From positions 51,268,204-51,332,203 of the forward strand of contig JAPTYO010000002.1 of assembly GCA_036873135.1 (NCBI GenBank): 64,000 nt of DNA, written 5' to 3'. Each line of letters starts with the position of its first letter. Within the stretch, counting starts at the first letter, position 1. This DNA is from Clarkia xantiana subsp. parviflora (Eukaryota > Streptophyta > Magnoliopsida > Myrtales > Onagraceae). A program made the translations under genes and the position numbers. This document shows positions 53,512 to 64,000 of this stretch, piece by piece. The notes beneath the pieces were generated by a model, which saw only the letters and a program-made list of their open reading frames with translations, ran no database searches and was not told where the DNA came from.

Positions 53512-55377
53512 ATGATGATCCTAAAGAAGAATATGAAGATGAAGCTGCTGCATATTATTCTGCTCATCATCTGTGTCTGTGTCTGTGCCCCACCTGTCTC
53601 TGCCCGCCACTGCGAGGCATGGCTGGTCCAGTCCATACCCACCGACATGCCAGACCTCCGCCTCGTCCCCGGGGTTCTCTCCACCAGTATACTTATTCAT
53701 TCATTTATGTTAATTTAATTATTATGATTATATTGTTGTGAATGAATGAATGAATGGTGATGATCAGGTGATGTGTTTCAATGGTTGGCCGGAAACACAA
53801 GTCACAAGCTGGAGATCATCTCACAGTACTGGCAACTGCTGGCACACCCGGAGGATCCACGTTCCGGCGAGTACGGCTACTCCCCCCAAGAAATGCAAAG
53901 CTTTGGAGCTGATCAGGGTCTTAAAGTCTACAAAGCCCTTGAAGCTTTAGCCAACCGTAATGTCACCATCAGGATTCTGCAGCACTCGGGGGTTTTTCCT
54001 GACTACACAAGCGAAACCGATCAACTGGCGGCCAGCAGACACAATGTGAAAGCTAGGACTTTGTTGCTCGAGAAATGGTGGGGAACCGGAATCATCCATG
54101 CAAATGTCTGGGTCTCCGATCATCGCCATCTCTATATCGGCTCTGCAAACAATGACTGGAAGTCCATGACTCAGGTCTACATATATATGATGTTGAAGAA
54201 ATAAAGATGATGTAATTAATAATACCTTAATTAATTAAGGTGTTTTAGGACATATAGTGACAAATTAAATAAATATATATGTAGGTGAAAGAACTGGGTG
54301 TATATCTGGTTGACTGTCCGAAGATTGCGAGAAAGGTTGAAACATATAGAGACAACCTATGGGAACTGACGACCATCGATGCATCCTCAACCACTGTAAA
54401 TATCTGGGACCAACAATGGCAGATCAACCGTAAAGTTCCATGTTGGTCCCATTTCATTGATTCCGAAAAGCGGTGCAGCATTAGTCTACCACGCTATGTC
54501 GACATTCCACACGTAACTGGATATCCCATACTCTCTGATCCACACATGTTTCGTATTCCCTTAACATTGGGTGGACAGCTAAACACTCAGACTCCAACAA
54601 CCACATTCAGCTACCTTTCCTTTTCTCCACCCGAGGTACGGTATATATGTACTAACTTATTAATATATTGTTATATCTTCTCTTCTTCTTCAGTTGAGAA
54701 TGAATTTATCTAACACATCATATATGGAAATGCAAATAATGCAGCTGTTGTTTGATAAGTTGCCTACGGATGAACAAGCATGGATCGACACAATAAAGTC
54801 AGTGCCAAGCGGAGGTACTGTTAGGATCAGTACAATGGACTGGCTGGGTCAGTCTCAGTATGCACAACAAACAGTTTACTGGTCATCCCTCTCATCCGCA
54901 ATATCGGAGGTTGTGTTTGCGAAACAAGCAAAGGTAAAGATACTGGTGTCCTACTGGGCACACTTGATCGTCAACACCGACTCCTACCTAAAGTCCCTCC
55001 TCTACTCCAACGTCCTCTGCTATTCGTCTCAATATAATCAATGCGCCGGCAAGGTTGAGATTCGGTACTACAGGGTCCCTGGGTTTGACGAGACCGGACC
55101 CGCACAGCTTACCCCCAAGTCCAAGGTCAACAACCGCACCCGCAACAACTACCCTGCCTACTCTCGTGTTAACCATGCAAAGTACGCGGTGAGTGATGTG
55201 AGGGCACACATTGGGAGCAGTGACCTTGTGTGGGACTACTTCTACACCACTGCAGGAGTCAGCTTCGGCACATATAATCCCTCCTTTGTCTCCAACCTCC
55301 AACAACTCTTTGATGCTGACTGGGACTCACCCTATGCACTTCCCATCCAACAACAATCATTGCATCGTATATACTAG
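53512..55377 (+). CDS. PLD3-like phospholipase D family protein, secreted
   Basis: Exons 53512-53686, 53768-54174, 54285-54635 and 54745-55377 give 521 residues with consistent GT/AG junctions. The ATG at 53512 gives a short basic start and a hydrophobic signal (LLHIILLIICVCVCA) followed by RHCEAWLVQSIPTDMPDL. Two HKD-type regions are present. The first reads HANVWVSDHRHLYIGSA, where the expected Lys two after His is Asn. The second reads NHAKYAVSDVRAHIGSS with His and Lys present. Between them are Cys-containing segments and a YWSSLSSAI stretch. The layout fits the PLD3/PLD4-like family of luminal or secreted enzymes, some of which are nucleases. With the first HxK changed, activity is doubtful. 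No premature stops, so the gene looks maintained. Confidence 0.9.
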
Positions 55378-56269
55378 CCATCATCCCTCTTAACTCATTT
55401 ATATTCTTCATCTCTCACAATTTACTTTTGTGGGTATGAAATTCTGATACCTTGCCATCGTATAGCTTCACAATTCTATTCTTACCCCATACCTAATTTA
55501 CTGGATAATATATTTGCTTAAGTTGGTTACTTTTGTCTACATCGTTTAACATTTTGGTTACTTTTTCTTTCTTCCGTTAAGGAATAGTTACTTACATCTT
55601 AAAATTAATGTTGCTACATGATTACTCTGTTTAACTTTCCAATTTTTTTTTGTTAAATACATTACAAGTAAACTTGTGATTACCTACCGAGCAGTTACTG
55701 ACCGATCCATCAGTCAGGAATTTATACCATCATATGACCGATTTGATGTAAAAAAAAAATGTCGCAATACCTACTGCTAATCGAATTTCCTTACCGGATG
55801 TGCCGGTTAGGAAGCGGTGTGTATAATATTATGATGACCGATTGAAAGCTGACGTATCGAAACCGGTCAGAGAATCCAAAACCTTTATCTGACCGAATAT
55901 TGACCCACATGCGTTGAAATATTTTACATAACATTATTTTTCAAAAGCTGAAAAACTTCGGTTTGCGACGAGAGTGTGTTTACTGAACACCTAATAAACA
56001 TGTTCACACATATAATGGGTATGCTAACACATCTATTACCTTTTTCGAAACTGTAAAAGTAAAAGAAACACAACATTGACTCATTTTTTTTTTTTTGAAT
56101 ATTCAACAAAACCTAAACGCTGCATAAGACATAAAGCCATTAAAATTCACTTTCTTAAAACAGGAAAAACAATCTAGCTAGATCTTTCCTCAACGTCCTT
56201 CATCGACCTCATTGCAGCGCTACGTCTTCCACCGGAAAGACGTCAAAGCAGAGTCGCATGCCCGTCTTT
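55378..56269. other. Intergenic, no gene seen
   Basis: AT-rich. A 30-bp A/T homopolymer-rich stretch near 56080-56096. No coding or repeat structure identified. Confidence 0.5.
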
Positions 56270-56800
56270 ACGACCCTGCAATAGGGAAAGTTACTCGTCC
56301 CCTGAAACGTAGGTTGACTTTTACGATCTGTCGGACGGTGTCCTACGGGAACCCTTGTTGAAGATAAATCCACATGCTATGGTCTCCACAGCTAAGCCTC
56401 TTTAATCCGGTTGCTAGGATGGATCTCTGGGGTAGATTGTTAACACAATTTCGGCACCACCTTGGGTGAGGAATGATTTGGCCGAAACTTTGATGTGAGG
56501 GAGAGGGGATTTCTTTTGTCTCAACTAAAATGGATAAAGTGATTAACCTTAAGAAATCTCATAGCACCTCCTATTTATAAGAGGAGGTGAGCAAAGTCAA
56601 CCTAGGGCTTTCTCTATTGTTCGACCGAAATACCAAGTAAAAGGGTTTTCCCAATTATGGGCCACACATGGCCATGAGGATTTTGGACCGACCCAAAATC
56701 TTTTATGTGTCATATCCCAATTTAGATTTAACACGTTGAGCTTATAATAATGGGATCCTATTACGGCGGCCCATTTACACGAAATACCAATAGTAAACAA
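56270..56800 (-). mobile_element. Diverged copia LTR relic
   Basis: Runs parallel to the C2 LTR in order: ctatggtctccacagctaag, ggatggatctctgg, ggcaccaccttgg, tttggccgaaact, cctcctatttataagagg (minus-strand TATA), and gcggcccattt. Sequence differs far more than between C0, C1 and C2, so it is an older or different subfamily. No internal domain is seen on either side, so a solo LTR is likely. Ends are approximate. Confidence 0.65.
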
Positions 56801-58079
56801 ACCCTCTTAGTTTTAGAGATTTAACCTCAAACGTGCATTGTATATGCATTCCTTTTGAGCTACCTGATTTTTCTCAAACATGCATTTCATATGCGTCATT
56901 TAGGTAATCTGTTGTAAGTTGTGAATTTATTAATAGTATATTTTTAACTTTCAGGCATGCATGATCATTTAAAAAAGCTGTCAAAGTGTCATTCATTTAA
57001 GGCGTATTACATTTTGTTCATTAAGTATGAAATTGAAGAACACCTATATTAGCCACATTTTTTTTGAAAAAAGTTGATTCAAATCATTTTGAAAAATAGC
57101 TTAATTGTTCAATTGAGTGCGACTATGCAAGTTTAAACAAATGACAATGAAACTTTTTGAAAAAACTTTGTTTTGAGCATTTGTCATCTGTTCGAGTCTG
57201 TTTAAGCACTCAACGAACTCAATAAACTTCATGATACTGTAAAACACCTTAGACCATAAATTTTGATTCTTCTTGGAATGCAATCAAATTTATGAAATAA
57301 ATGACACTAGAAGTTTTCAAAAAAATCTTGAGTGCTTTCTTATATTCTCTATGTTGATTTTCATTCGGTCTTTGAAGGTACCCTTGGTTAGGTATCATGC
57401 ACATACAAGTTGGGCAACATAAATAGATCATGCAGCCAACAGTTGCACGAAGAACAAATTGCGGACTCGAGATATCCAACACTCAGGTGCGATTGGTTAT
57501 ACTTGATTTTTTCCTTGAAATTTGAGTGTCCCTACTCTTTTTGCAGATCAGACGACCACTTTGACTGATGTCGAAACCATGTGAAACGTGAATGCTTCAA
57601 ATAAATTTTATGCCAAAATTCCACCTACCATGTGTGGAATTCATACGCGTCCCCGAACCAAGCCGTACATCCGTTTTGCACCGATGTCTAAACAGATCCG
57701 TGGTAACCAAGAGGCATCTCCCGTTGAGATAAAACACGACCGTAGATGAGAAAATATCAAGCGATGAAGAGATCATTAAAAAAGATTGATAATCCCATGA
57801 AGATCGAATGTGCTAATAAAAGAGTATTTGAGAAGTCGTGAGAATAAATCATTATTGTCGATGCCTTCCATCAGAGAGTACTCAATCCAAGATGCCAACA
57901 CAATCAACTTGTTCTGACACATGTCCTCATCAAGAAAAAGGTCATGTATATTCAGAAGTTTTAATCTGTCACTAGGGGCATGTACATAATTGTTGTTGTC
58001 TATTAGTTTCTGTAAATTTTCTTTCTATTTGAAAAAGAGAAACAAAAAAGAAAAAAACAAATTTTCGCTAGGTTGAAAA
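56801..58079. other. Intergenic, no gene seen
   Basis: AT-rich with short poly-T and poly-A runs and no recognisable domain. Confidence 0.5.
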
Positions 58080-58878
58080 CCTGTAAAGGCGACCTAGGCA
58101 AAATTTAGGGAACGAGGTGCATGACTGAAAACCCGCAAGGGCAGTCATGGAAAAACGTGAACTGCAAAAAAAAAAAAAAAAATCATTTTTAGGGTCACAG
58201 CTGCTCTTTAATTGGCTACAAAAAATAAAGAGAACGTTCCTGCAAAAGGGTCACAGTCGTCCTTAAACCGACTACAAAAAAGAGCCACAACCACTCTTAA
58301 AATGGCTACAAATAACGAATGTTCCCGTGAATCGTGTGAGGCCAGAAAAATATTTGAAAGGGCCACAACCACCCTTAAAGCAAATACATAGAAAGAGTTA
58401 TCCTGCGAACCCTGTGAGGTTGGGAGAATAAATAAAAAGGCCAAGGCCACCCTTAAAATGACTACACATAAAGAGTGATCCCGCGAACCCAGTGAGGGCA
58501 GGAATATAAATGAAAGGGTCACAGTCGTCCTAAAACGGCTAAAAATCAAAAGAGTTTCCACAACATTGAAGCCAGTTAGGAAAGGGTCTCAGCCACCCTC
58601 TAAGCTGCTACAAATTAGAAGCACTCCTGTATCAGAGACGGGAAATAAAGGGCTACAGCCACCCTTTAAATGGCTACAAATAAAAAGAGTTCCCGCAACA
58701 TTGAAGAATGTGAAGAAAGGGTCACGACCAGGCTCTAAACGACTACAAATACTCCTGCATCGAGGCGGTAAATTAATACGGGTCAAAATCACCTAGCAAT
58801 TAGCTTCAAAAAAAAAAGTGCTTTCGCTAGGTTGAAAACCCGAGAGGGCGGCCTATGAGAAATTAGAATGAGGGGTGA
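58080..58878 (+). repeat. Degenerate tandem array and Tat-like 3' leader before the E3 LTR
   Basis: Units of roughly 60-65 bp around agggtcacagtcgtcc or agggccacaaccaccctt plus ctacaaataa repeat about ten times. They are bracketed by gctaggttgaaaacc (58069) and gctaggttgaaaacccgaga (58829). The block ends in the purine-rich gaatgaggggtga directly before the LTR start, like a PPT. Such wording is usual at the 3' end of Tat-type elements, so this may be the tail of an upstream element sharing the LTR. Confidence 0.7.
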
Positions 58879-59583
58879 TGGGTTTCGCTATGGCCGTTAG
58901 GCACTTTAACGGTGAGTAAACGGTGAATAGGCCCACTGGGCCCTAAAGGAGGTCAAGAAGACCAATGCGAAGGGTCCCGACAGAGGGAGTCCCGATGGTG
59001 AAAGGTCCCGACAGAGTCGGTCCCGATAGGTGAGCTGGGCGCTCCCGATGAGATGCCTTTAAGTAGCCCCGATGACGAATCCCTGAGAATGATTGGCCCT
59101 GTCACGATGACGAAGGGCCCCGAGCGGTGACACAATGAGATAACTCTGGAGTCCCCGATATTAGTCGGGACTTGCTATCAGAGGATGTGGCCGAGATACG
59201 CGGAGCGTGGCCGAGATAAGCGAGATCATGGCCTAGATAGGCGGGATCGTGGCCGAGATACGCGGAGCGTGGCCGAGATAGGCGAGATCATGGCCGAGAT
59301 AGGCGGGTTCGTGGCCGAGATAAGCGGAACGTGGGATAACCGCCCCAGCGGTTCTCCAGGTAACTGAGGTAGCTCTTCGCCTATAAAAGGGCAGAAGTTA
59401 CCTCAGATCGATACGTTTTACATACTGAGACTCTTGCTTGCCAGTTTATTCGAGATACTCATTTAAGCATCGGAGAGGGATTCTGGGTCACCGCCCGGTC
59501 TATCCCCTCTTGCAGGATTGCGTGGAGCGAAGGATTTCGGATTGCTGTCAAGACCGTACCGGAGTTCCAACCGTGATCCAACA
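58879..59583 (+). repeat. E3 5' LTR, 705 bp
   Basis: Starts TGGGTTTCGCTATGG and ends GATCCAACA. U3 carries seven or so copies of gtggccgagata.gcg (59187-59335), which E2 lacks. TATA box ctataaaagg is at 59381-59390. Downstream of that it is close to E2. Confidence 0.92.
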
Positions 59584-59601
59584 TTGGCACCGTCTGTGGG
59601 A
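59584..59601 (+). promoter_or_regulatory. E3 primer binding site
   Basis: ttggcaccgtctgtggga follows the LTR without gap. Confidence 0.85.
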
Positions 59602-59621
59602 AACGTAACGAAAAGCCGACA

Positions 59622-61454
59622 ATGACTTCTACTCGTTCAATGGCGGCTGGAAAGCAGAGTAAGCAAGGACAATCTGGTGGTTCCCGTCATCCTGCTGGAA
59701 CAATGAATTCGCCACCGGAGCGTGCTGAGGACCAAAATCTCCCTGCCGAGGTCTCCCGGACAGGGAGGCACAATGAAGTTCCTGAGGATACTGCTCAACA
59801 CCAAGAGAATAGGGAGGAGGAGGCTCCTCCAAACGCAGATCTGACGAAGGCTGTGGCGGATGCCATGCCGATGTTTTTGGCGGCCGTGGAGGCTCTCTTA
59901 GAGCGGAGAGAGGCGGCCAAGAGGCAGGAGGAGGTGCCTCCGCCAGTGGAGGTTCAGAATGTGCAGGAGGCCCAACCCAGAAGCCAGGATAAGCGGAAGG
60001 ATAAGTCCGAGGGCAGTCGGACTCGAGGTCGTTCTAATCGAAGGGAGGACAGGCGTCCCCCGAGGAAGGATAAGCAGGAGGACTATAGCATCCCTCTGAA
60101 TAGCTCCATGGCGGAGGTGTTAGCGGTCATGGATCGACAGGGTATCTCTAGGTACCCCCCGAAGAAGGAAGGAGAGTTTATGGGATCCCGCACCGATCGT
60201 TACTGTCGGTTCCACCGCGCCAGCGGTCACGACACTAACCATTGTCGGGAGTTGAAGAAGGATATCGAAAAGCTGATCCAGAAGGGGAAGCTCAAGGAGT
60301 TTGTCGCTGAAAGGCGGTGTCGTTCCCGCTCTCGATCTCGATCGCGGTCCCGTTCCCGATCCCGCGATCGGTCCCCGAAGAAGAAGAAGTCGGAGCCAGA
60401 ATCTTCTGGTGCCCGTAAGGAGAAGCGGGGCACCATCAATGTGATTCACGGAGGATTTGCCGCAGGAGGTGACACCACAGCCTCTCGTGAGGTTTATGCC
60501 TCTAGAATTTCCGCTGCTGTGGTGCTGGGCAAGAGGTCCCGATCCTGGACCGCGAAGGAAGAGATGTTGATTTCCTTTTCAGCGGAGGACCTGGTAGGTG
60601 TGGAGAGTCCACACGATGATGCTTTGGTCGTGACCCTAGACGTGGATGGGTACGAGATGAAGCGGATTTTGATCGACGGAGGGAGCTCCTCCGATATTCT
60701 GTTTATGGATGCGCTGGAGGCCATGGGGAAAACGAAGAAGGATCTCAAGGAGGTGAACTTCCCGATGGTCGGGTTCTCTGGTATCACCTCCTACCCGCTG
60801 GGAATGATCACCTTACCAGTGGAGTTTGGTAGCGGGTGGAAATCGGAAAGGAGGAATGTGGACTTCGTGGTGGTTGAGTATGCGGGAACTTACAATGCGA
60901 TTATCGGGAGAACCACCATCAACCCCCTGATGGCAGTTGCCTCGACTGTTCACCAGAAGATGAAGTTCCCGACTGATCACGGAGTCGGGGAGGTCAAGGG
61001 TGACCAGGTGGCTTCCAGGAGGTACTATGTTAATGCCACCCGAAGGAAAAGACGGGAGGCCATGACTATCCTCCAGACCGATGCTGATCCCAGAGAGGAG
61101 TTTGGGCGTCCCGCCCCTATGGAGGATTTGAAAGAGGTCGAGATTGACGGACCTCAGAGGAAGGTGAAAATCGGGTCCGCCCTGTCCGACGAGAGGGCCC
61201 GAGAATTGATTGAATTGCTGAAGGAATTCAAGGAGTTGTTCGCCTGGTCCCCGAGTGACATGCCAGGAATCAGCCCCGATGTGATTGAGCATGAGTTGAA
61301 GATTGATCCCGCGATCAAGCCTATCGCGCAGAAAAGGCGTCCGATGGGCGCGGACAAGAGGATCGCGATCCAGCAGGAGGTGGGTAGGTTGCTCGATGCT
61401 GGATTTATCAAGGAGCTCCGATTCCAGACTTGGGTCGCCAACCCGTCCTGGTGA
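59622..61454 (+). pseudogene. gag: E3 gag-protease-RT start, capsid deleted
   Basis: 610 open codons from the first ATG after the PBS (MTSTRSMAAGKQSK). Charged N-terminus, helix AMPMFLAAVEALLERREAAK, then a jump at KRKDKSEGSRTRG to the basic linker: the roughly 300-residue capsid region found in E2 is absent but the frame is kept. Next come the zinc knuckle CRFHRASGHDTNHC, the Arg-Ser run before DRSPKKKK, protease LIDGGSSSDILF, AGTYNAIIGRTTINP, and the RT N-terminus (RRPMGADKR, LRFQTWVANP). A missing G near 61450 then gives a premature stop. Without capsid it could not build particles itself. Confidence 0.9.
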
Positions 61455-62663
61455 AGAAGAGCAATGGGAAATGGCGGATGTGTGTTGATTTCCGCGACCT
61501 GAATAAGGCTTGCTCGAAGGACTGTTACTCGCTTCCGAGAATCGACCAGTTGGTGGATGCCACGTCGGGACATGAATTGCTGAGCTTCATGGATGCTCAC
61601 TCTGGTTATAATCAGATCAAGATGGCTAAGGAGGATGCCCTCCCCCCCCCCCCACATTGCCTTTTATGCTGATAGTGACATCTATCACTACGATGTCATG
61701 CCCTTCGGATTGATTAATGCCGGGGAAACTTATCAAAGGATGGTGAACAAGCTGTTCGGAGATATGCTGGGGAAAACCATGGAGGCTTACGTGGACGATA
61801 TGCTGGTGAAGTCCCGACAGGCCGAGGATCATGTTCACAACCTAGGCACGGCGTTTGAGCGGATGAGGCTCCATCAGGTTCGCTTGAACCCGTCCAAGTG
61901 TGCCTTCGGAGTCCACTCGGGAAAGTTTTTGGGCTTTATGGTAAGCCAAAGAGGAATTGAGGTGAACCCCGAGAAGCTGAGGGCAATCGAGGAGATGCAG
62001 TCTCCGATAAATCATCGGGAGGTGCAAGTGCTGAATGGCCGACTAGCTGCAATGAATCGCTTCCTGTCCAAGGCAAGTGACCGATCCATGCCATTTTTTG
62101 AAGTGTTGAGGGCCAACAAGAAGTTCGAATGGACTGCCAAGTGTGAAGAGGCGTTCCAGGCACTCAAGCAGCATCTTCGCACCCTCCCGCCGTTGGCGAA
62201 ACCGATCCCAGGCGAGCCGCTCTATCTATATTTGGCTGTTTCTGAGTTTGCTATTAGCTCTGTGTTAGTGAAGATTGTCGAGGGTAATCAAGTCCCCGTG
62301 TATTATGTAAGCAAGGCGTTTGCCAAATCTGAAATGAATTATCCCGCTGTTGAGAAGTATCTCTTTGCGTTGATTATTACTGCTCGGAAGCTGAGGCCTT
62401 ACTTCCATGCGCATGAGATTACTGTGTTGACGAATCAACCTTTGAAGTATTTTTTGAACCGACCTGATGCGTCGGGGAGATTAGTGAAATGGGCAGTCGA
62501 GCTTAGTGAATCTCGCATACACTTTGCTCCGAGAACGGCTATTAAGGGCCAGGCGTTGGCAGATTTCATAGTAGAGTCTACAGCCCCCGATCTGGAAGAA
62601 GCGTGCCCTGTAGAGGGGGCAACTATGGAGGTCCCGATAGCAGAGCAACCAGAAATAGCATAG
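61430..62663 (+). pseudogene. E3 reverse transcriptase
   Basis: Continues in the shifted frame with GKWRMCVDFRDLNKAC, LLSFMDAHSGYNQI (motif A intact), a frameshift in a run of 12 C at 61642-61653, then VMPFGLINAGETYQ, AYVDDMLVKSRQ, FLGFMVSQRGIEVNPEK and LTNQPLKYFLNRPDASGR. Ends at TAG 62661-62663 in the spacer before RNase H. Catalytic motifs are all present, so only three small lesions separate it from a readable frame. Confidence 0.9.
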
Positions 62664-64000
62664 CAATCAGAACAGCCAAATGAGGAAAATACTTGGGAAA
62701 TGTACACGGATGGCTCCCTGAGTTCAGACGGATCAGGAGCAGGGTTCGTATTGATACCACCAGGCGGGGGTGAGCCCCTTCGATATGCTTTGGCCTTAAC
62801 GTTTAGGGCCACGAACAACGAAGCTGAGTATGAGGCTCTTATCACAGGCCTCAAAATTGCCAAAGGTACGGGAGTTGGCCACTTAAGGGTGAAGTGTGAC
62901 GCGGGCCTAATTGTGAATCAAGTTCAAGGACGATATGAGGTGAAGAGCCCGATGATGAGAAAGTACCTTCGTGATGTGCAAGTCTTAAAGGAGAGCTTCA
63001 AAAGTTTCGGCATCGAGGCAATCCCGAGGGAGGAAAATGCGGAAGCGGATGCCTTGAGCAAATTCGCCTTGGGGGCACCCCTCGAGGAAAATCGGAAGGT
63101 GCACTTCTTGGAGAAGGTGATCTTATCGACCACCGACCCATCGGAGGTCTGTGCTATTGAAGCAGGATCGGAGGAGGAGCCCACTTGGATGACCCCGATA
63201 GTTGCGTACCTGACTACGGGGGCAGTCCCCGATAATGAAGTGGTAGCTGACAGGATACGTCGGATCGCGGTTAACTACGTGATGCTGGACAATCAGCTAT
63301 ACAAAAAGGGGTGGTTCTCGACTCCTTACTTGAAATGTGTGGCTGAGCCCGACACAAGTCGAATCCTGAGGGAGGTGCATGAAGGGGTCGCGGCTTGTCA
63401 CGAAGGGGCCCGATCCATTATGAGGAAAGTGCTGAATTTGGGCTATTATTGGCCTTCGATGAGCAAGGAGGCGACGATGTTAGTCCAATCCTGTGACGCG
63501 TGCCAGAGGTACTCCCCGAATATCGTGGCTCCGGCCGCTAATCTGACGTCTATCAAGAGTGCTTGGCCCTTCGCGCAGTGGGGTATCGACTTGGTGGGAC
63601 CCCTCCCGCAGGCACAAGGTCAGTGTAAATATCTGCTTGTGGCTATTGATTATTTTTCGAAATGGATAGAAGCTAAGGCATTGGCCAAGACGACGGGGAA
63701 CCAAATCGTCAAGTTTTTCCAAACCCATATTATATCCAGATACGGGATTCCCAAGGTGGTGATCAGCGATAATGGTCCACCGTTTAACGGGGCTCAAGTG
63801 AAGGAGTATCTGGAGGAGTTGAATATCGAGCATCGGATAGCCTCTGTCCATCATGCTCAGACTAATGGCCAGGTGGAATCAGCCAATATTATCGTGATGG
63901 ATGGCCTGAAGAAAAGGGTGTATGCCTTGAAGGGCAAATGGCTGAACGAGCTGGAAAATGTGCTTTGGGATGTTAGAACGACACCCAAACGATCAACTGG
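62664..64000 (+). pseudogene. E3 RNase H and integrase, open to the window end
   Basis: The frame continues after the TAG without another stop that I could find. RNase H: MYTDGSLSSDGSGAG, NNEAEYEALITGL, VKCDAGLIVNQ and EADALSKFALG. Integrase: HEGVAACHEGAR...CDACQRYSP zinc domain, FAQWGIDLVGPLP, LLVAIDYFSKW (Asp), VVISDNGPPF (Asp), NGQVESANI (Glu), ending at VRTTPKRST. Most intact integrase of the window; the end lies outside. Confidence 0.9.

Larger units (their letters stand above)
58879..64000 (+). mobile_element. E3: Ty3/gypsy Tat-lineage element, 5' part
   Basis: LTR, PBS, gag-protease frame, RT, RNase H and integrase in the E2 order, closely similar in protein sequence to E2 but on the plus strand. 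It runs off the window within integrase. Breaks are a 1-nt deletion near 61450, a C-run frameshift at 61642-61653 and a TAG at 62661-62663. The gag capsid domain is missing. Confidence 0.92.

Noticed and set aside
59185..59367. Small Arg/Asp-rich frame in the E3 LTR
   Set aside because: Product of the gtggccgagata tandem repeat in U3.

Overview
The window is nuclear DNA of a flowering plant, probably a eudicot. It has spliced host genes with GT/AG introns and small plant-type exons, plant-type LTR retrotransposons, MITEs and foldback elements. There are no bacterial-style operons and no recognisable rRNA, tRNA or CRISPR arrays. Around three quarters is transposable-element DNA. Only two host genes look intact (a TM9SF/TMN protein and a PLD3-like phospholipase-D-family protein). 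Two others are damaged (a clade-typical PP2C phosphatase and a phytocyanin / early-nodulin-like gene).

Region 1 (1-28202) is a nest of retrotransposons. A Ty1/copia fragment (C0, 7712-8647) carries a Ty3/gypsy Tat-like insertion (E1, 1-7711, 5' LTR cut by the window edge). E1 itself was hit by a 562-bp Mutator-type foldback element with a 9-bp target duplication. A second copia element of the same family (C1, 8648-26038) starts directly after C0. In its leader sits a 9.2-kb minus-strand gypsy element (EB, 10196-19438) with a perfect 5-bp target duplication and a 66-bp minisatellite. C1 ends head to head against an inverted, 5'-truncated copy (C2, 26039-28202), making an imperfect palindrome of about 4 kb. 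C2's truncated end is fused to the PP2C gene.

Region 2 (28202-42353) is the gene island: PP2C remnant (+), a phytocyanin pseudogene (-) containing a perfect 116-bp inverted repeat, and an intact 644-codon TM9SF gene (+), surrounded by a dense cluster of foldback and MITE elements. One of these ends about 130-140 bp before the TM9SF start codon.

Region 3 (42354-53095) is a minus-strand Ty3/gypsy Tat-lineage element (E2). It has gag, protease, RT, RNase H and integrase on the minus strand and an intron-containing antisense ORF (plus strand) between integrase and the 3' LTR. Region 4 (53096-58878) has the PLD-like gene (+, four exons, 521 codons), a diverged copia LTR relic and a tandem array. 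Region 5 (58879-64000) is the 5' part of a plus-strand sibling of E2 (E3). It has lost the gag capsid domain by what looks like an in-frame deletion, and it runs off the window.

All gypsy and copia copies have frameshifts or stops, so none looks autonomous. The points most worth a second look are the phytocyanin hairpin (a possible young siRNA/miRNA precursor), the PP2C/C2 breakpoint with its templated filler and lost splice acceptor, the RS-dipeptide domain in the Tat gag, the antisense ORF with its own TATA box, and the foldback cluster around TM9SF.
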